Source: Bacillota bacterium (GTDB lineage Bacteria > Bacillota > Clostridia > Clostridiales > Clostridiaceae). From it: a stretch of 64,000 bases of DNA. Of this stretch, positions 1 to 9,858 are shown one piece after another. The DNA lies in assembly GCA_021781655.1 (NCBI GenBank), contig JAJXWJ010000002.1:46029-110028 (forward strand), read 5' to 3'. The first letter of the stretch is position 1. Every line of letters begins with the position of its first letter. The notes beneath the pieces were generated by a model. That model had not been told where the DNA came from. It saw only the letters and a list, made by a program, of their open reading frames with translations, and searched no databases. A program made the translations under genes and the position numbers.

Positions 1-2
1 TG

Positions 3-1949
3 GAATCGCGATTAAAATATATATTAAATTACATGAGCCTATTAGACAAAGGAAACCTTAATGTAAACGATATAAACATTGAAGGCAAAAATGAATTTTC
101 TAAACTACTAACTTCAATTAATATTTTAAAAGCTAATATGGTTTTTTTTATTGAAAATACTAAGCTTAATGTAATAGTATTAACAGATGCTATGGAAAAT
201 TTAATGAAAAGTATGGAAATATATTATGAAGGAAACTCTCAAATTGCTAGCAAAATGGAAAATATATCGTACAAGTCTAATGAGCAATTAAATTTGATTC
301 AAGAATCTACTTTGAAAACTGATAAGATAGGTGAAAGTGTACAAGCTATATTTAATCACATAAATGATGTTAAAACCATTGCAGCATACACAAATAAAGA
401 TTCTATAGATGGTATGGAAATAGTAAACAAATATAATGAGAATATCGAAATAATTTCTAAAAGCATTAATGATACAGCTCAGTTTATTTTAAAATTGAAA
501 GGTAGTGCAGAAGAAATTTCAAAGGTTGTAGATTTTATTATTGGCTTAAGCAATCAATTAAAAATGTTATCCTTAAACGCATCCATCGAGGCAAGTAGAG
601 CAGGTGAAGCAGGAAAAGGCTTTGCAGTAGTTGCACAGGAAATAATAAAACTTTCAGAAGATACAAAAGAAGGAATAGATAAAATTAATAATATAATTTC
701 TAGTATTATAAATAATAGTAACAATGTAGAAAAAAGTATAAAAGATAGTGAAGAAAACATAGCTAAAGGAAATAAAGTGTTTTTAGATATAAAGGAATCT
801 TTTAATTCAATTGGTTCACAAAATAAAAATATTTTAGATGAATTTAATACTATGATTCAAGAAATAACATTAATTAGTGATAACACAAATAGCAACTTGG
901 AGCTTTCAAAGAAAATAAATGAAATATCTGTCAATGTAACACAAAGTACTGAAGATTCTGTGGCAGTTACTGAAGAAGAATTAGCAGAATTTCAACACAT
1001 TAATGAAGAAGTAATGAAGCTAAGAGGCTTATCTGATAAAATAAGAAACTTAGTAAAAAAAGTTGATTCTGATATTTTGCCTGTTGAACAAAATCCTTCA
1101 AAACCTTTAAAGATTGCTGCTATAATACCTTCCTTTGGGCAAGTTTGGGACATAATTAACTTAGGAGCTATATATGGTAAAAAAATACTTGAAGCAAAGA
1201 ATACTACTGTAGATATATTATCCTATAATGAATTTTCAGAAGACATTTATGGTGATAAAATTGAGGATTGCATAAAAAACTCATATGATGGAATTATTGC
1301 TCCCGGATTTCATGAAAATAAGCTTGATGAAGCTGTAAAGAGAAAGATTCCAATAATGATTTATGATATAGATATTAGTAATAGAGATAAATGCATAGGT
1401 TATGTGGGACAAAATTCCTATGAATCTGGAAAAGCTTCCGCAATGAAGATGATACAATATCTAAAAGGAAAAGGAAATATACTGATATTAGCGCCAAGTA
1501 TGTTTCTGCCAATAATGGAGGAAAGAAAAAAAGGATTTTTTGATGTAATAAATAATTATAAAAAGATTAACATAAAAGATTCCTTGGAAATACCATTCGA
1601 CGATGATGGAACATACAAAACTGTAAAGAGTTATCTTGAGAAAAATAATGATATTGATGGTATTTTTAATCTTACAGGAGGGATACTTGGGCAGCTTCGT
1701 GCATTAGAAGAACTAAAATTAGAAAAGAAAATAAAATCTATAGTTTATGATACTACAAAAGAAACATTTGAGTATATAAAAAATGGAAGTATTACATGTG
1801 CAATTGGACAAGATCCGTTTAAGGAAGGCTATGATTCTGTAATATATCTTTATAACTATTTAGTTAATGGAGTAAAACCAAAAGCAGAAGAAACTTATAC
1901 TAAAATTCAAATTGTTGATAAAAATAATGTGAAAAATTTTTTAGATTAG
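3..1949 (+). CDS. methyl-accepting chemotaxis protein with C-terminal periplasmic-binding-type sugar-binding domain (5' partial)
   Basis: The reading frame is open to the left edge, so the N terminus (probably membrane segments and a sensor) is missing; the first ATG at 33 need not be the start. The first ~45 residues resemble the end of a HAMP domain. A long helical signalling domain follows, with the MCP hairpin tip (LSLNASIEASRAGEAGKGF, about residues 180-200 counted from the ATG). After about residue 355 comes a complete periplasmic-binding-protein-like domain of the LacI/RbsB type (starts KIAAIIPSFG). Placed after the signalling domain, it must lie in the cytoplasm, so this receptor would read an internal ligand, perhaps a sugar. 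It would act through CheA/CheW. The family call is firm; the ligand is unknown. Confidence 0.9.
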   Translation, partial: ESRLKYILNYMSLLDKGNLNVNDINIEGKNEFSKLLTSINILKANMVFFIENTKLNVIVLTDAMENLMKSMEIYYEGNSQIASKMENISYKSNEQLNLIQESTLKTDKIGESVQAIFNHINDVKTIAAYTNKDSIDGMEIVNKYNENIEIISKSINDTAQFILKLKGSAEEISKVVDFIIGLSNQLKMLSLNASIEASRAGEAGKGFAVVAQEIIKLSEDTKEGIDKINNIISSIINNSNNVEKSIKDSEENIAKGNKVFLDIKESFNSIGSQNKNILDEFNTMIQEITLISDNTNSNLELSKKINEISVNVTQSTEDSVAVTEEELAEFQHINEEVMKLRGLSDKIRNLVKKVDSDILPVEQNPSKPLKIAAIIPSFGQVWDIINLGAIYGKKILEAKNTTVDILSYNEFSEDIYGDKIEDCIKNSYDGIIAPGFHENKLDEAVKRKIPIMIYDIDISNRDKCIGYVGQNSYESGKASAMKMIQYLKGKGNILILAPSMFLPIMEERKKGFFDVINNYKKINIKDSLEIPFDDDGTYKTVKSYLEKNNDIDGIFNLTGGILGQLRALEELKLEKKIKSIVYDTTKETFEYIKNGSITCAIGQDPFKEGYDSVIYLYNYLVNGVKPKAEETYTKIQIVDKNNVKNFLD

Positions 1950-1983
1950 GGGTATATACTAAAAAGATTTGAAAGGAATAAAA

Positions 1984-2733
1984 ATGGCTAATATAATAAA
2001 TTTATCTTTGCAACAATTAATATATATAATTTTGGCTGGCTTTCTAATTGGATTTTCTAAAACAGGGATTAGTTCATTTATGATGCCAGTAATTCCGATA
2101 ATAGCAGGTATATTTGGAGGAAAAGAATCTACAGGGATAGTTTTACCTATGCTTATAGTAGGTGATATAATCGCAATAAAATACTACAATAGACATGCAA
2201 ATTGGGGAGATATAAAAAAGCTATTGCCATGGACGCTAATTGGATTAATAATAGCAGCTATATTTGGTAACTATATAAATGAAAATCAGTTTAAAGTAGT
2301 TTTGTGTGGCTCAGTTATATTGTGTTTAGCCATTTTAATTTATTTCGAATATAAAAAGCAAAATGTTAGTATTCCTAAAAATGCTTTTCTTTATGCAATA
2401 ACTGGAATAGTGTGTGGATTTACTTCCATGATAGGTAATGCTGCTGGACCAATTTTTAGTGTATATTTATTGGCAAAAGGTTTTAAGAAAAATAACTTTA
2501 TGGGCACTACGGCATGGTTCTTCTTTATAGTTAATTTAATAAAAGTACCAATTCAAATTATATTTTGGAACAATATTACCATTAAGTCTGGTATAACTAC
2601 ATTGATTGGTATTCCATCAATTATAGTTGGAGCAATTTTAGGAGTAATATTAATAAAAAAGCTTGATGAAAAGTTGTTCCATAAAATTATTTTGATTGTA
2701 ACAGGACTAGCAGCAATAAAGTTGTTAATTTAA
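1984..2733 (+). CDS. TauE/SafE family anion exporter/permease
   Basis: A 249-residue integral membrane protein with about eight hydrophobic segments and the two-repeat layout of the TauE/SafE (DUF81) family; a glycine-rich motif (GFLIGFSKTG) sits near the N terminus and a related one (GFTSMIGNAAGP) opens the second half. Members move sulfite, sulfoacetate or other organosulfur or organic anions across the cytoplasmic membrane; the substrate here cannot be read. An upstream in-frame TTG at 1969 is possible, but the AAAGGAA ribosome site fits the ATG at 1984. It begins 34 bases after the chemoreceptor with no terminator between, so the two are probably co-transcribed. A strong hairpin terminator follows. 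Confidence 0.85.
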   Translation: MANIINLSLQQLIYIILAGFLIGFSKTGISSFMMPVIPIIAGIFGGKESTGIVLPMLIVGDIIAIKYYNRHANWGDIKKLLPWTLIGLIIAAIFGNYINENQFKVVLCGSVILCLAILIYFEYKKQNVSIPKNAFLYAITGIVCGFTSMIGNAAGPIFSVYLLAKGFKKNNFMGTTAWFFFIVNLIKVPIQIIFWNNITIKSGITTLIGIPSIIVGAILGVILIKKLDEKLFHKIILIVTGLAAIKLLI

Positions 2734-2744
2734 AAATATTTATT

Positions 2745-2777
2745 AAAATACCGTAAAAAATACGGTATTTTCCGTTT
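2745..2777 (+). terminator. rho-independent terminator after the TauE/SafE gene
   Basis: Perfect 11-bp stem AAAATACCGTA / TACGGTATTTT with a 5-base loop, followed by CCGTTTTT. Confidence 0.85.
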
Positions 2778-2893
2778 TTACAAAAAATAAACAGTGAAAA
2801 TAATGTTGAGTATATATAAATGAATATTTATAGTAATCTTAAAATCTATTATAATATATAAAAACGTATTTTTTCTAAAAGGTGATGAAATGA

Positions 2894-5425
2894 ATGAATG
2901 ATGTAAATATTAAAAATGAAAGCTTAGACATACCAGTAGCAATTTTTTTAAATAAAGTAAAAAAAATTTCACAAAAGGTAAAAAACAATGTAGGAATGAT
3001 GTTTATTTTAAAGGGTAATACAGACGTAGCTATAAATAATCAACAGTTTTGCCTTAAAGAAAACGATGTGTTATTGATAAATAACGGAGATGTTTACGAA
3101 TTGTGTTCAAATGAAGATAATTTAGTATTATCCATTGAAATAGAAAATGATTTTTGGGATGAAACAACAAAAAAAGAACAAAAATTGATTTTATGCAATT
3201 CATCAATAAATAAAAATAAAAATTATGATGAAATAAGAAAAATAATGGCAAAAATCATGTATGAATATTCAAATAGGGAATATGGTTATAAATTAAAGAT
3301 AATGTCTTTGTTGTACGATTTAATATATTTATTAAATTTAAATTTTACTATTGAAGAAAATAATAAGCTTCAGGATATAAATATTAAAGATAGTAAGTAT
3401 TCACAACGAATAAACAATATAGTTACATATATAAAGCAAAATTATTATCAGCAGATATCGCTCCAGGATGTAGCGGATTCAGAATTTTTGACTCCTGAAT
3501 ATTTATCAAAATTTTTTAGGGTTCATCTAGGTATGACTTTTTCAAAATATCTAAATGAATTTCGACTTTCACAGGCGGTTAAAGAACTTTTAAGAACTGA
3601 TAACTCGGTAACTAAAGTAGCTATGAATAATGGATTTCCTAATTTAGTTTCTTTCAATAAAATATTTAGAGAAGTGTATGACACTACACCTGCAGACTAT
3701 AGGAGTCAAGTAAGAAAAAAGCAAGCTTACAGTGAAAAAATAGAAGAAAAAATAGAAGAAGATATAATAAGGATTGATTATAATATAGCACTAGAAAAAT
3801 TAACACAATATGTTGATAAAGATGTTAATGTGAAGGAAAATAATAAAGAATATAATGTTTTGGAAGTTGCGGCAGAAGCAAAGGAAGAAAAATTGTTATA
3901 CCATTCCTGGAAAAACTTAATAAATTTAGGGTATGCACAAGATGGATTAAGATCAGATCTTCAGCAGCATTTAACAGATGTACAAAAAAGAATAAAATTT
4001 AAGTATGCTAGATTTCAAGGAATATTTAGTGATGAAATGCTTAGTTATGGTGATGAATCTGCAAATGAAAAAAATTATAATTTTACGAAAATAGATAAAC
4101 TTATAGACTTTTTATATAGCATAAACTTAAAGCCTTTTATCGAACTCGGGAACAAAGCAAAGCTTCTAAATCGTGATTATGCAGATGTAATGTATTTTAG
4201 AAATTCATCTAAGGGTCAGAGAAATAATAAAGAAACCTTAATACTATTAGAGAAGTTTATCGTTCATTGCATAAATAGATATGGATTAGATGAAGTTTCA
4301 CAGTGGTATTTTGAAGTTTGGAAAAAGGGTGATAATGACTATGTTATTTGGAATGGAGATTTTGAAAAATATATTAATAAATTTAAGAGTTATTATAATT
4401 TAATAAAAAAAATAGTTCCAAATGCAAAAGTTGGCGGTCCAGGCTTTAATCCTGAAGTAAATATGAAATTGTTTTCAAAGTTTTTAAATGAAATGGTAAA
4501 GACAGAAACAAAAATCGACTTTATTTCTGTCTCATTATATAACTATGAGTTAATTGAAGATAGCAAAATAAATAAAAGTAATGCTAAATTTAATAGTTCA
4601 TTCAAAAGTGAAAACTTAGACTATTACCCACCACTATTATCATCTACCGATAGAAATTATTCTAAGGTAAAACTTGATAAGATAAAAAAACTTATAAAGC
4701 AATCCAATTTAGCCATTAAAGAAATCCATGTAACAGAATATAATTCTAGTATTTCACATCGTCATCCAGCAAATGATACAACTTTTAAAGCTGCCTTTAT
4801 CGTTAAAAATATTGTGGATAATTTAGATGAAGTGGAAAGCTTTGGATATTGGTTTTGTTCAGATATTTCTGGAGAGTTAAAGGATTCTAAAGATTTATTA
4901 TATGGAGATATGGGGATAATAAGTACAAATGGCATATATAAACCGGGGTTCTTTGCTTATGAAATGTTATCAAGGCTTGGAGAGTATTTGATTCAAAAAG
5001 GAAATGGATATATTATAACAAAAAAATCGGCATATAATTATGCTGTTATCGCATATAATTATAAGCACTTTAATGATTTTTATTGTTTAAATGGTGAGGC
5101 ATCAATAAGCACTTTAGATGAATATTACAGTATTTATGAAGATCAAAAGGATTTAAATATAAAAATAAGTTTGAAAGGTGTAAATAACGGACGATATAGA
5201 ATTAAAAAGTATATTCTAAATAGAAATCATGGAAGTATTTTTGATGAGTGGCTAAAAATGAATGCAATAAAAAATATTAAAAAGGATGAAATAGAATACT
5301 TAAAACAAATTTGTATACCTAAGCAAACAGTTTTTTATGAGGAAGTTAATGAACAATTAAATTTAAATTGTATCCTTTCTCCTCATGAAGTTAATTTTTT
5401 TGACATTAGTTTTGAATATAGATAG
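2894..5425 (+). CDS. AraC-family regulator fused to an inactive GH39-like domain
   Basis: An 843-residue protein: a cupin-type AraC sensor (about 1-150), a double helix-turn-helix AraC DNA-binding domain (about 170-275, with LQDVADSEFLTPEYLSKFF), a linker, and a GH39 beta-xylosidase-like TIM barrel and beta-sandwich (about 310-843). In GH39 enzymes the motif W-Y-F-E-V-W-N-E-P holds the acid/base Glu. Here it reads WYFEVWKKGD (residues 471-480), so that Glu is Lys478. The nucleophile motif is kept (VTEYNSS, Glu615). The domain therefore probably binds a glycoside without cleaving it. AAAAGGTGATG precedes the ATG. It lies directly upstream of a paralogue and of the beta-glucoside PTS operon, which these proteins likely control. 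Confidence 0.85.
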   Translation: MNDVNIKNESLDIPVAIFLNKVKKISQKVKNNVGMMFILKGNTDVAINNQQFCLKENDVLLINNGDVYELCSNEDNLVLSIEIENDFWDETTKKEQKLILCNSSINKNKNYDEIRKIMAKIMYEYSNREYGYKLKIMSLLYDLIYLLNLNFTIEENNKLQDINIKDSKYSQRINNIVTYIKQNYYQQISLQDVADSEFLTPEYLSKFFRVHLGMTFSKYLNEFRLSQAVKELLRTDNSVTKVAMNNGFPNLVSFNKIFREVYDTTPADYRSQVRKKQAYSEKIEEKIEEDIIRIDYNIALEKLTQYVDKDVNVKENNKEYNVLEVAAEAKEEKLLYHSWKNLINLGYAQDGLRSDLQQHLTDVQKRIKFKYARFQGIFSDEMLSYGDESANEKNYNFTKIDKLIDFLYSINLKPFIELGNKAKLLNRDYADVMYFRNSSKGQRNNKETLILLEKFIVHCINRYGLDEVSQWYFEVWKKGDNDYVIWNGDFEKYINKFKSYYNLIKKIVPNAKVGGPGFNPEVNMKLFSKFLNEMVKTETKIDFISVSLYNYELIEDSKINKSNAKFNSSFKSENLDYYPPLLSSTDRNYSKVKLDKIKKLIKQSNLAIKEIHVTEYNSSISHRHPANDTTFKAAFIVKNIVDNLDEVESFGYWFCSDISGELKDSKDLLYGDMGIISTNGIYKPGFFAYEMLSRLGEYLIQKGNGYIITKKSAYNYAVIAYNYKHFNDFYCLNGEASISTLDEYYSIYEDQKDLNIKISLKGVNNGRYRIKKYILNRNHGSIFDEWLKMNAIKNIKKDEIEYLKQICIPKQTVFYEEVNEQLNLNCILSPHEVNFFDISFEYR

Positions 5426-5442
5426 GCATTAAGGTGATTAAT

Positions 5443-7818
5443 ATGATAAGTAATTCCATATTAGAAATAGAAATTTTAAAAGCTGTAGAAAAAAGAGAGC
5501 AAATAAATAAATATTTTAAGTTGATTTATGTTGTAAAAGGCGAAGTTAATGTAAAAATAGGCATAGAACAATATAAATTAAAAGAAAAAGATTTAATAGT
5601 AATAAATGAAAATGAAAGCCATAGTTTAAAAATAGAAGAAGATTCAATAATAATATCATATATTATATCAAACTTTGAAATTAGAAAGATTATTGCTGGA
5701 GATTTATTACCTTTTGAATGCAATTCAATAAAATATAATAATAAAGATTATTCTACTTTAAAAGATAAAATAATAAAAGTATTGGATAGTTATTTAAATA
5801 ACGGGAGTAAAATAAAACTTTTAAGTTTAAAATTAGACTTAATAAATGAGCTTATAGAAAAATATTCAATGAAAAATGACGATGAAATTGTTTCCTATAA
5901 TAAGAGTAAACACTTAGACAGATTAAATCAAATAATAACTTATATAGATATTAATTATAGAGAACCAATAACATTAAATAATATAGCAGAAAAGGAGTTT
6001 TTATCTGTTCCATATTTATCAAAGTTTATAAAAAATCAGCTTGGTGTAAATTTCACTGAATATTTAAATAGTGTGCGACTTAATTATGCAAAAGATGATT
6101 TGGTTAATTCGGATTTACCTATAACCAAAGTTGCTTTAGATAATGGATTTGCTTCTACATTTATATTTAACAAGTATTTCAAAAATATTTATAAAATCAC
6201 ACCAAGTGAATTTAGAAAAAAGTACAAGAAAGACAATTACAATAAAGTTTCAGAAATTAACAATGCGGATAAGGAAGTAAAACTATATATTAATGAAAAA
6301 GAATTAGATAGTAATATTATTTACGAAAAAAGCAATATTGATTTTAATAAAAGTGAAGTTATTAAAAAGAATTATAATAAGATTATAAACATAGGTTATG
6401 CAAATGATATATTACAGTCAGTTTTGCAACAGCATATAATTATGTTAAGACAGGAAATAAAGTTTGAATATGCTAGATTATGGGGCGTTTTTAACGAAGA
6501 TATGGATATTCAAAGCGACGGGTTGAAATTTAATTTTTATAAAATAGATAAGGTTTTGGATTTTATTGTAGGTAATGGAATGAAGCCATTTATAGACTTG
6601 ATGCCAAAGGCCAAAAAGATATCAAAAAGTCCAGAGGAAAATGTAAGTTATGAAATTGAAGTGATAAAATACAGAAGCTTAGAACAATGGCAACAATTAA
6701 TGCATCAATTTATTGTCCATTGCATCAATAGATATGGTAAAGAAAATGTTGAGAAATGGTATTTTGAAATTTCTAGAAATGAAAATATTAAAGAAATTTT
6801 GAACTATAATAGTGAAGACTTAGCTTATTTTGATATGTTTAATATAATATATAAAAAAATAAAGGAAGTTTTGCCTTTTGTAAAGGTTGGTGGACCTGGT
6901 GGGAATTTTATAAAAACTAATGCAGCAGAATTTTTTTTGCAGTGGAAAAAATCAAAATACAAGCCTGATTTTATTTCTATATTTATTTACCCTTACGCAG
7001 TTACAAAACAGGATGGTAAAGAAGATGTTCATGCATCAGTACAAAATGATTATCTTACAAAGAAAATTGAGTCTATAAAGAATGATATTATTAATTCAGG
7101 ATATGAAGTTGAAGAAATAATAATAACCGAATGGAATTCTACCATATCTAATCGAAATTATACTAATGATAGTTGTTTTAAATCAGCATATATTGTTAAA
7201 AATGTTATTGACAGTATTGGGAAAGTAGATATGTTAGGTTATTGCATGGTGTCTGATGTATTTGGAGAGTATAAAGATACAGATTTGTTTTTACAAGGTG
7301 GTAGTGGTCTTATAAATAACAATGGAATAAAAAAGCCATCATACTACTCATTTTTATTTTTAGATAAGCTAAGTGAAAATATAATAAAAAAAGGAAGTGA
7401 TTTTATTCTAACTAAAAATGGAGAGGATTTTTATACTTTGCTTTGTTATAATTATAAAGCGCTTAACAGCGAATATTTATTATATTTAGAAAAAAGTACA
7501 GCAATAAATGAAGGTGGCTCGATTTATGAGGATGAAAAAAATTTAAAACTTGAAGTTTCTTTATCAAATATAAAAAATAGGATGTATAGAATCAAGAAAT
7601 ATACTTTGAACAAAAATCATGGAAGTATATTAAATGAATGGATAAAACTTAATTGTGAAAATCATTTAAATTCAGATGAAATCAATTATTTGAAAGCAAT
7701 AAGTTCTCCTAAGTTAGAAATTGAATATATTGAAGTTATTAATAATTCAATACATATGACCTTAGAACTTATTCCACAGGAAGTCAAATTAGTAACCTTT
7801 GAAGTTGATTATAAGTAA
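5443..7818 (+). CDS. second AraC-family regulator fused to an inactive GH39-like domain
   Basis: A 791-residue paralogue of the preceding gene with the same order: cupin-like sensor, AraC helix-turn-helix domain (about 160-260), GH39-like domain to the end. The acid/base motif is WYFEISRNEN (439-448), placing Asn446 where the catalytic Glu should be, although Glu447 is next to it; the nucleophile Glu563 (ITEWNST) is kept. A GTG at 5434 is in frame, but AAGGTGAT sits at the right distance for the ATG at 5443. It starts 17 bases after its neighbour's stop, so the pair is one operon, perhaps acting as a heteromeric sensor. The loss of the same residue in both copies argues for a sensing role rather than decay. 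Confidence 0.83.
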   Translation: MISNSILEIEILKAVEKREQINKYFKLIYVVKGEVNVKIGIEQYKLKEKDLIVINENESHSLKIEEDSIIISYIISNFEIRKIIAGDLLPFECNSIKYNNKDYSTLKDKIIKVLDSYLNNGSKIKLLSLKLDLINELIEKYSMKNDDEIVSYNKSKHLDRLNQIITYIDINYREPITLNNIAEKEFLSVPYLSKFIKNQLGVNFTEYLNSVRLNYAKDDLVNSDLPITKVALDNGFASTFIFNKYFKNIYKITPSEFRKKYKKDNYNKVSEINNADKEVKLYINEKELDSNIIYEKSNIDFNKSEVIKKNYNKIINIGYANDILQSVLQQHIIMLRQEIKFEYARLWGVFNEDMDIQSDGLKFNFYKIDKVLDFIVGNGMKPFIDLMPKAKKISKSPEENVSYEIEVIKYRSLEQWQQLMHQFIVHCINRYGKENVEKWYFEISRNENIKEILNYNSEDLAYFDMFNIIYKKIKEVLPFVKVGGPGGNFIKTNAAEFFLQWKKSKYKPDFISIFIYPYAVTKQDGKEDVHASVQNDYLTKKIESIKNDIINSGYEVEEIIITEWNSTISNRNYTNDSCFKSAYIVKNVIDSIGKVDMLGYCMVSDVFGEYKDTDLFLQGGSGLINNNGIKKPSYYSFLFLDKLSENIIKKGSDFILTKNGEDFYTLLCYNYKALNSEYLLYLEKSTAINEGGSIYEDEKNLKLEVSLSNIKNRMYRIKKYTLNKNHGSILNEWIKLNCENHLNSDEINYLKAISSPKLEIEYIEVINNSIHMTLELIPQEVKLVTFEVDYK

Positions 7819-7840
7819 ATAACTTAGATTAGTAAAAAAA

Positions 7841-7878
7841 AGATTAAAATTAATAGTATGAATTTTAATCTTTTTTTT
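7841..7878 (+). terminator. terminator after the AraC-GH39 pair
   Basis: 11-bp stem AGATTAAAATT / AATTTTAATCT with a 9-base loop and a run of eight T. Confidence 0.85.
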
Positions 7879-7936
7879 ATTTGTTTAAAAATATCAGTTA
7901 AATAATATATATATTTTGAGTAAAAACAATAGATTA

Positions 7937-7951
7937 AATAAAACGGTTACA
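7937..7951 (+). promoter_or_regulatory. candidate cre (CcpA) site upstream of the PTS operon
   Basis: AATAAAACGGTTACA matches the cre consensus WTGNAANCGNWNNCA at all but two fixed positions and lies 56 bases before the PTS start. Catabolite repression of a beta-glucoside operon is expected; the call rests on motif resemblance only. Confidence 0.4.
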
Positions 7952-8006
7952 GCATTATAATTTAGTTAGTTAAATGATTTGATTAAAAGTTATGGAGGAA
8001 AAAAAT

Positions 8007-9845
8007 ATGGACCACAAAAAAGTAGCATCTGAAGTTTTGCTAAAAGTAGGTGGAAAAGAAAATATTAAAGAAGTAACTCATTGTGTAACTAGACTTAGAT
8101 TTTCTTTAATAGATGAAAAAAAAGTTGATGATGCTGAGATTAAAAATATAGACGGAGTTATGGATTCGGTAAATAGAGGTGGTCAGTATCAAGTCATTAT
8201 TGGAAATGAAGTGGGAAAGGTATACAGCGAACTAATAAAAGAAACTGGCAATTTAAATAATAATGAAAATAGTGACGAGAAACAAAAAGAAACAATTTCT
8301 CAAAAGGTCTTAGGCGTTATATTAGGAACTTTTATGCCATTAATACCTGTTATTGCTGGTGCAGGTATGCTAAAGATTTTATTGTCAATAATTAGTATGT
8401 TCAATTTGCTTCCACAAAGTAGCGGTGCATATAAATTATTATCAATAATGGCTGATTCTATTTATTATTTCTTACCGTTTTTTATAGCATATACATCAGC
8501 ATTAAAATTTAAAGCAACTCCATTTTTAGCTATGATAATACCTTGTGTGCTATTGTATCCCAATTTTATAGCACAAACAAGTAATGGAAGTCAGCATATT
8601 AGCATTTTTGGCATTTCTATAGCCGCCATTTCGTATTCATCTAGTCTTGTGCCAGTAATGCTTGGTGTTTGGTTTATGTCATATGTTGAAAAATTTTCAG
8701 ATAAGATAATTCCAAATGGACTAAAGATGTATTTTAAGCCGCTAGTAATAATTTTAATTACAATACCTTTAGTTGTTTTTGCAATAGGTCCAATTGGAGC
8801 AAATATAGAAGAGTATTTTATAAAGTTCGTTCAAATTATTGATAATAATGCTGGGTGGTTTGGAGTAGGTATTTTAGCAGCTACTTATCCACTTCTAGTA
8901 TTAACAGGAATGCATAATGCAGTTTCAGGTTTCATTGTTTTAATAATTGTTGGACTACATTTTGATCCAATGTTAATACCATCAGCATTAGCTGCCAATA
9001 CCGCACAAGCAGGAGCAGCCTTTGCGGTTGGACTTAGAACTAAAAATAAGAAAATAAGAAAAGAAGGGTTTTCTGCTACAGTTTCAGCACTTCTTGGTGT
9101 AACTGAGCCAGCTATGTTTGGAATAAATTTAAAGTTTAAAAGACCAATATATGCAGTAATAATCGGAGCAGGTATTGGTGGATGTTTAGCAGGAATGTTA
9201 AAGGTTACTGCATATGCATTTGTTAATCCAGCAGTAGTAACTCTACCAATATTCATTGGAAAAGACAAATTGTCCTTATTTTACGCAGTATTAGTTGCAG
9301 TAGTTTCCTTTGTAATTCCATTTGTATTAACGCTTATATTAGGCTTTAAGGATGAGAAAGAAGTTGTAATTCAAGATGCAGTATTAAATAATGCGGAAAA
9401 GTACATTGGTAGCCCTTTAGAAGGAATGATAAAAGAACTTAGTGAAGTTAATGATGAAGTGTTTTCTAAGGAATTAGCAGGAAAAGGAGTAGCTATCATT
9501 CCAAATAGTAATGAAGTAAAGTCACCTGTGGATGGCAAGGTAACTATGGTATTTCCAAGTAAGCATGCAATTGGAATAACATCAAATGATGGAGTAGAAT
9601 TATTAATTCATATTGGAATCGATACGGTTAAGCTTAATGGAAGTCACTTTGAAGTATTTGTAAAAGTAGATGATGAAGTTAAAAAAGGTGATCTGATGGT
9701 AAAATTCCATAAAGATGCCATTGAAAAAGAGGGTTATGATACTACTACAATGCTTACAGTAAGTAATTCAAGTATATATAAAGATGTTATTAAAATAAAA
9801 TCAGGAAACGTAAAATTTATGGAAGATATTTTAAAAATAATTTAG
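8007..9845 (+). CDS. bglP: PTS beta-glucoside transporter subunit IIBCA
   Basis: A 612-residue single-chain permease of the glucose/beta-glucoside PTS superfamily. The IIB domain (1-90) has the phosphocysteine Cys26 in THCVTRLRF; IIC (about 100-450) has some ten membrane segments; IIA (about 470-612) contains the HIGIDTVKLNG motif. It imports and phosphorylates aryl-beta-glucosides or beta-linked disaccharides at the membrane. An ATG at 7992 is in frame, but GGAGG lies just after it and fits the ATG at 8007, where the family's usual N terminus (MDHKK) begins. The GH1 enzyme starts 13 bases downstream, as usual for bgl operons. No RAT antiterminator was seen; the upstream AraC-GH39 pair is the likely regulator. 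Confidence 0.92.
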   Translation: MDHKKVASEVLLKVGGKENIKEVTHCVTRLRFSLIDEKKVDDAEIKNIDGVMDSVNRGGQYQVIIGNEVGKVYSELIKETGNLNNNENSDEKQKETISQKVLGVILGTFMPLIPVIAGAGMLKILLSIISMFNLLPQSSGAYKLLSIMADSIYYFLPFFIAYTSALKFKATPFLAMIIPCVLLYPNFIAQTSNGSQHISIFGISIAAISYSSSLVPVMLGVWFMSYVEKFSDKIIPNGLKMYFKPLVIILITIPLVVFAIGPIGANIEEYFIKFVQIIDNNAGWFGVGILAATYPLLVLTGMHNAVSGFIVLIIVGLHFDPMLIPSALAANTAQAGAAFAVGLRTKNKKIRKEGFSATVSALLGVTEPAMFGINLKFKRPIYAVIIGAGIGGCLAGMLKVTAYAFVNPAVVTLPIFIGKDKLSLFYAVLVAVVSFVIPFVLTLILGFKDEKEVVIQDAVLNNAEKYIGSPLEGMIKELSEVNDEVFSKELAGKGVAIIPNSNEVKSPVDGKVTMVFPSKHAIGITSNDGVELLIHIGIDTVKLNGSHFEVFVKVDDEVKKGDLMVKFHKDAIEKEGYDTTTMLTVSNSSIYKDVIKIKSGNVKFMEDILKII

Positions 9846-9858
9846 CAGGAGGTAAGGT

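Noticed and set aside
7819..8006. RAT-type antiterminator before the beta-glucoside PTS gene
   Set aside because: The only hairpin is the terminator of the upstream gene, and no overlapping RAT sequence is seen; the nearby regulators are AraC-type.
8885..9268. 127-codon antisense frame in the PTS gene and similar frames elsewhere (for example 23417-23776, 29178-29537, 29709-30122)
   Set aside because: All overlap strongly supported genes on the other strand, lack ribosome sites and have biased compositions.
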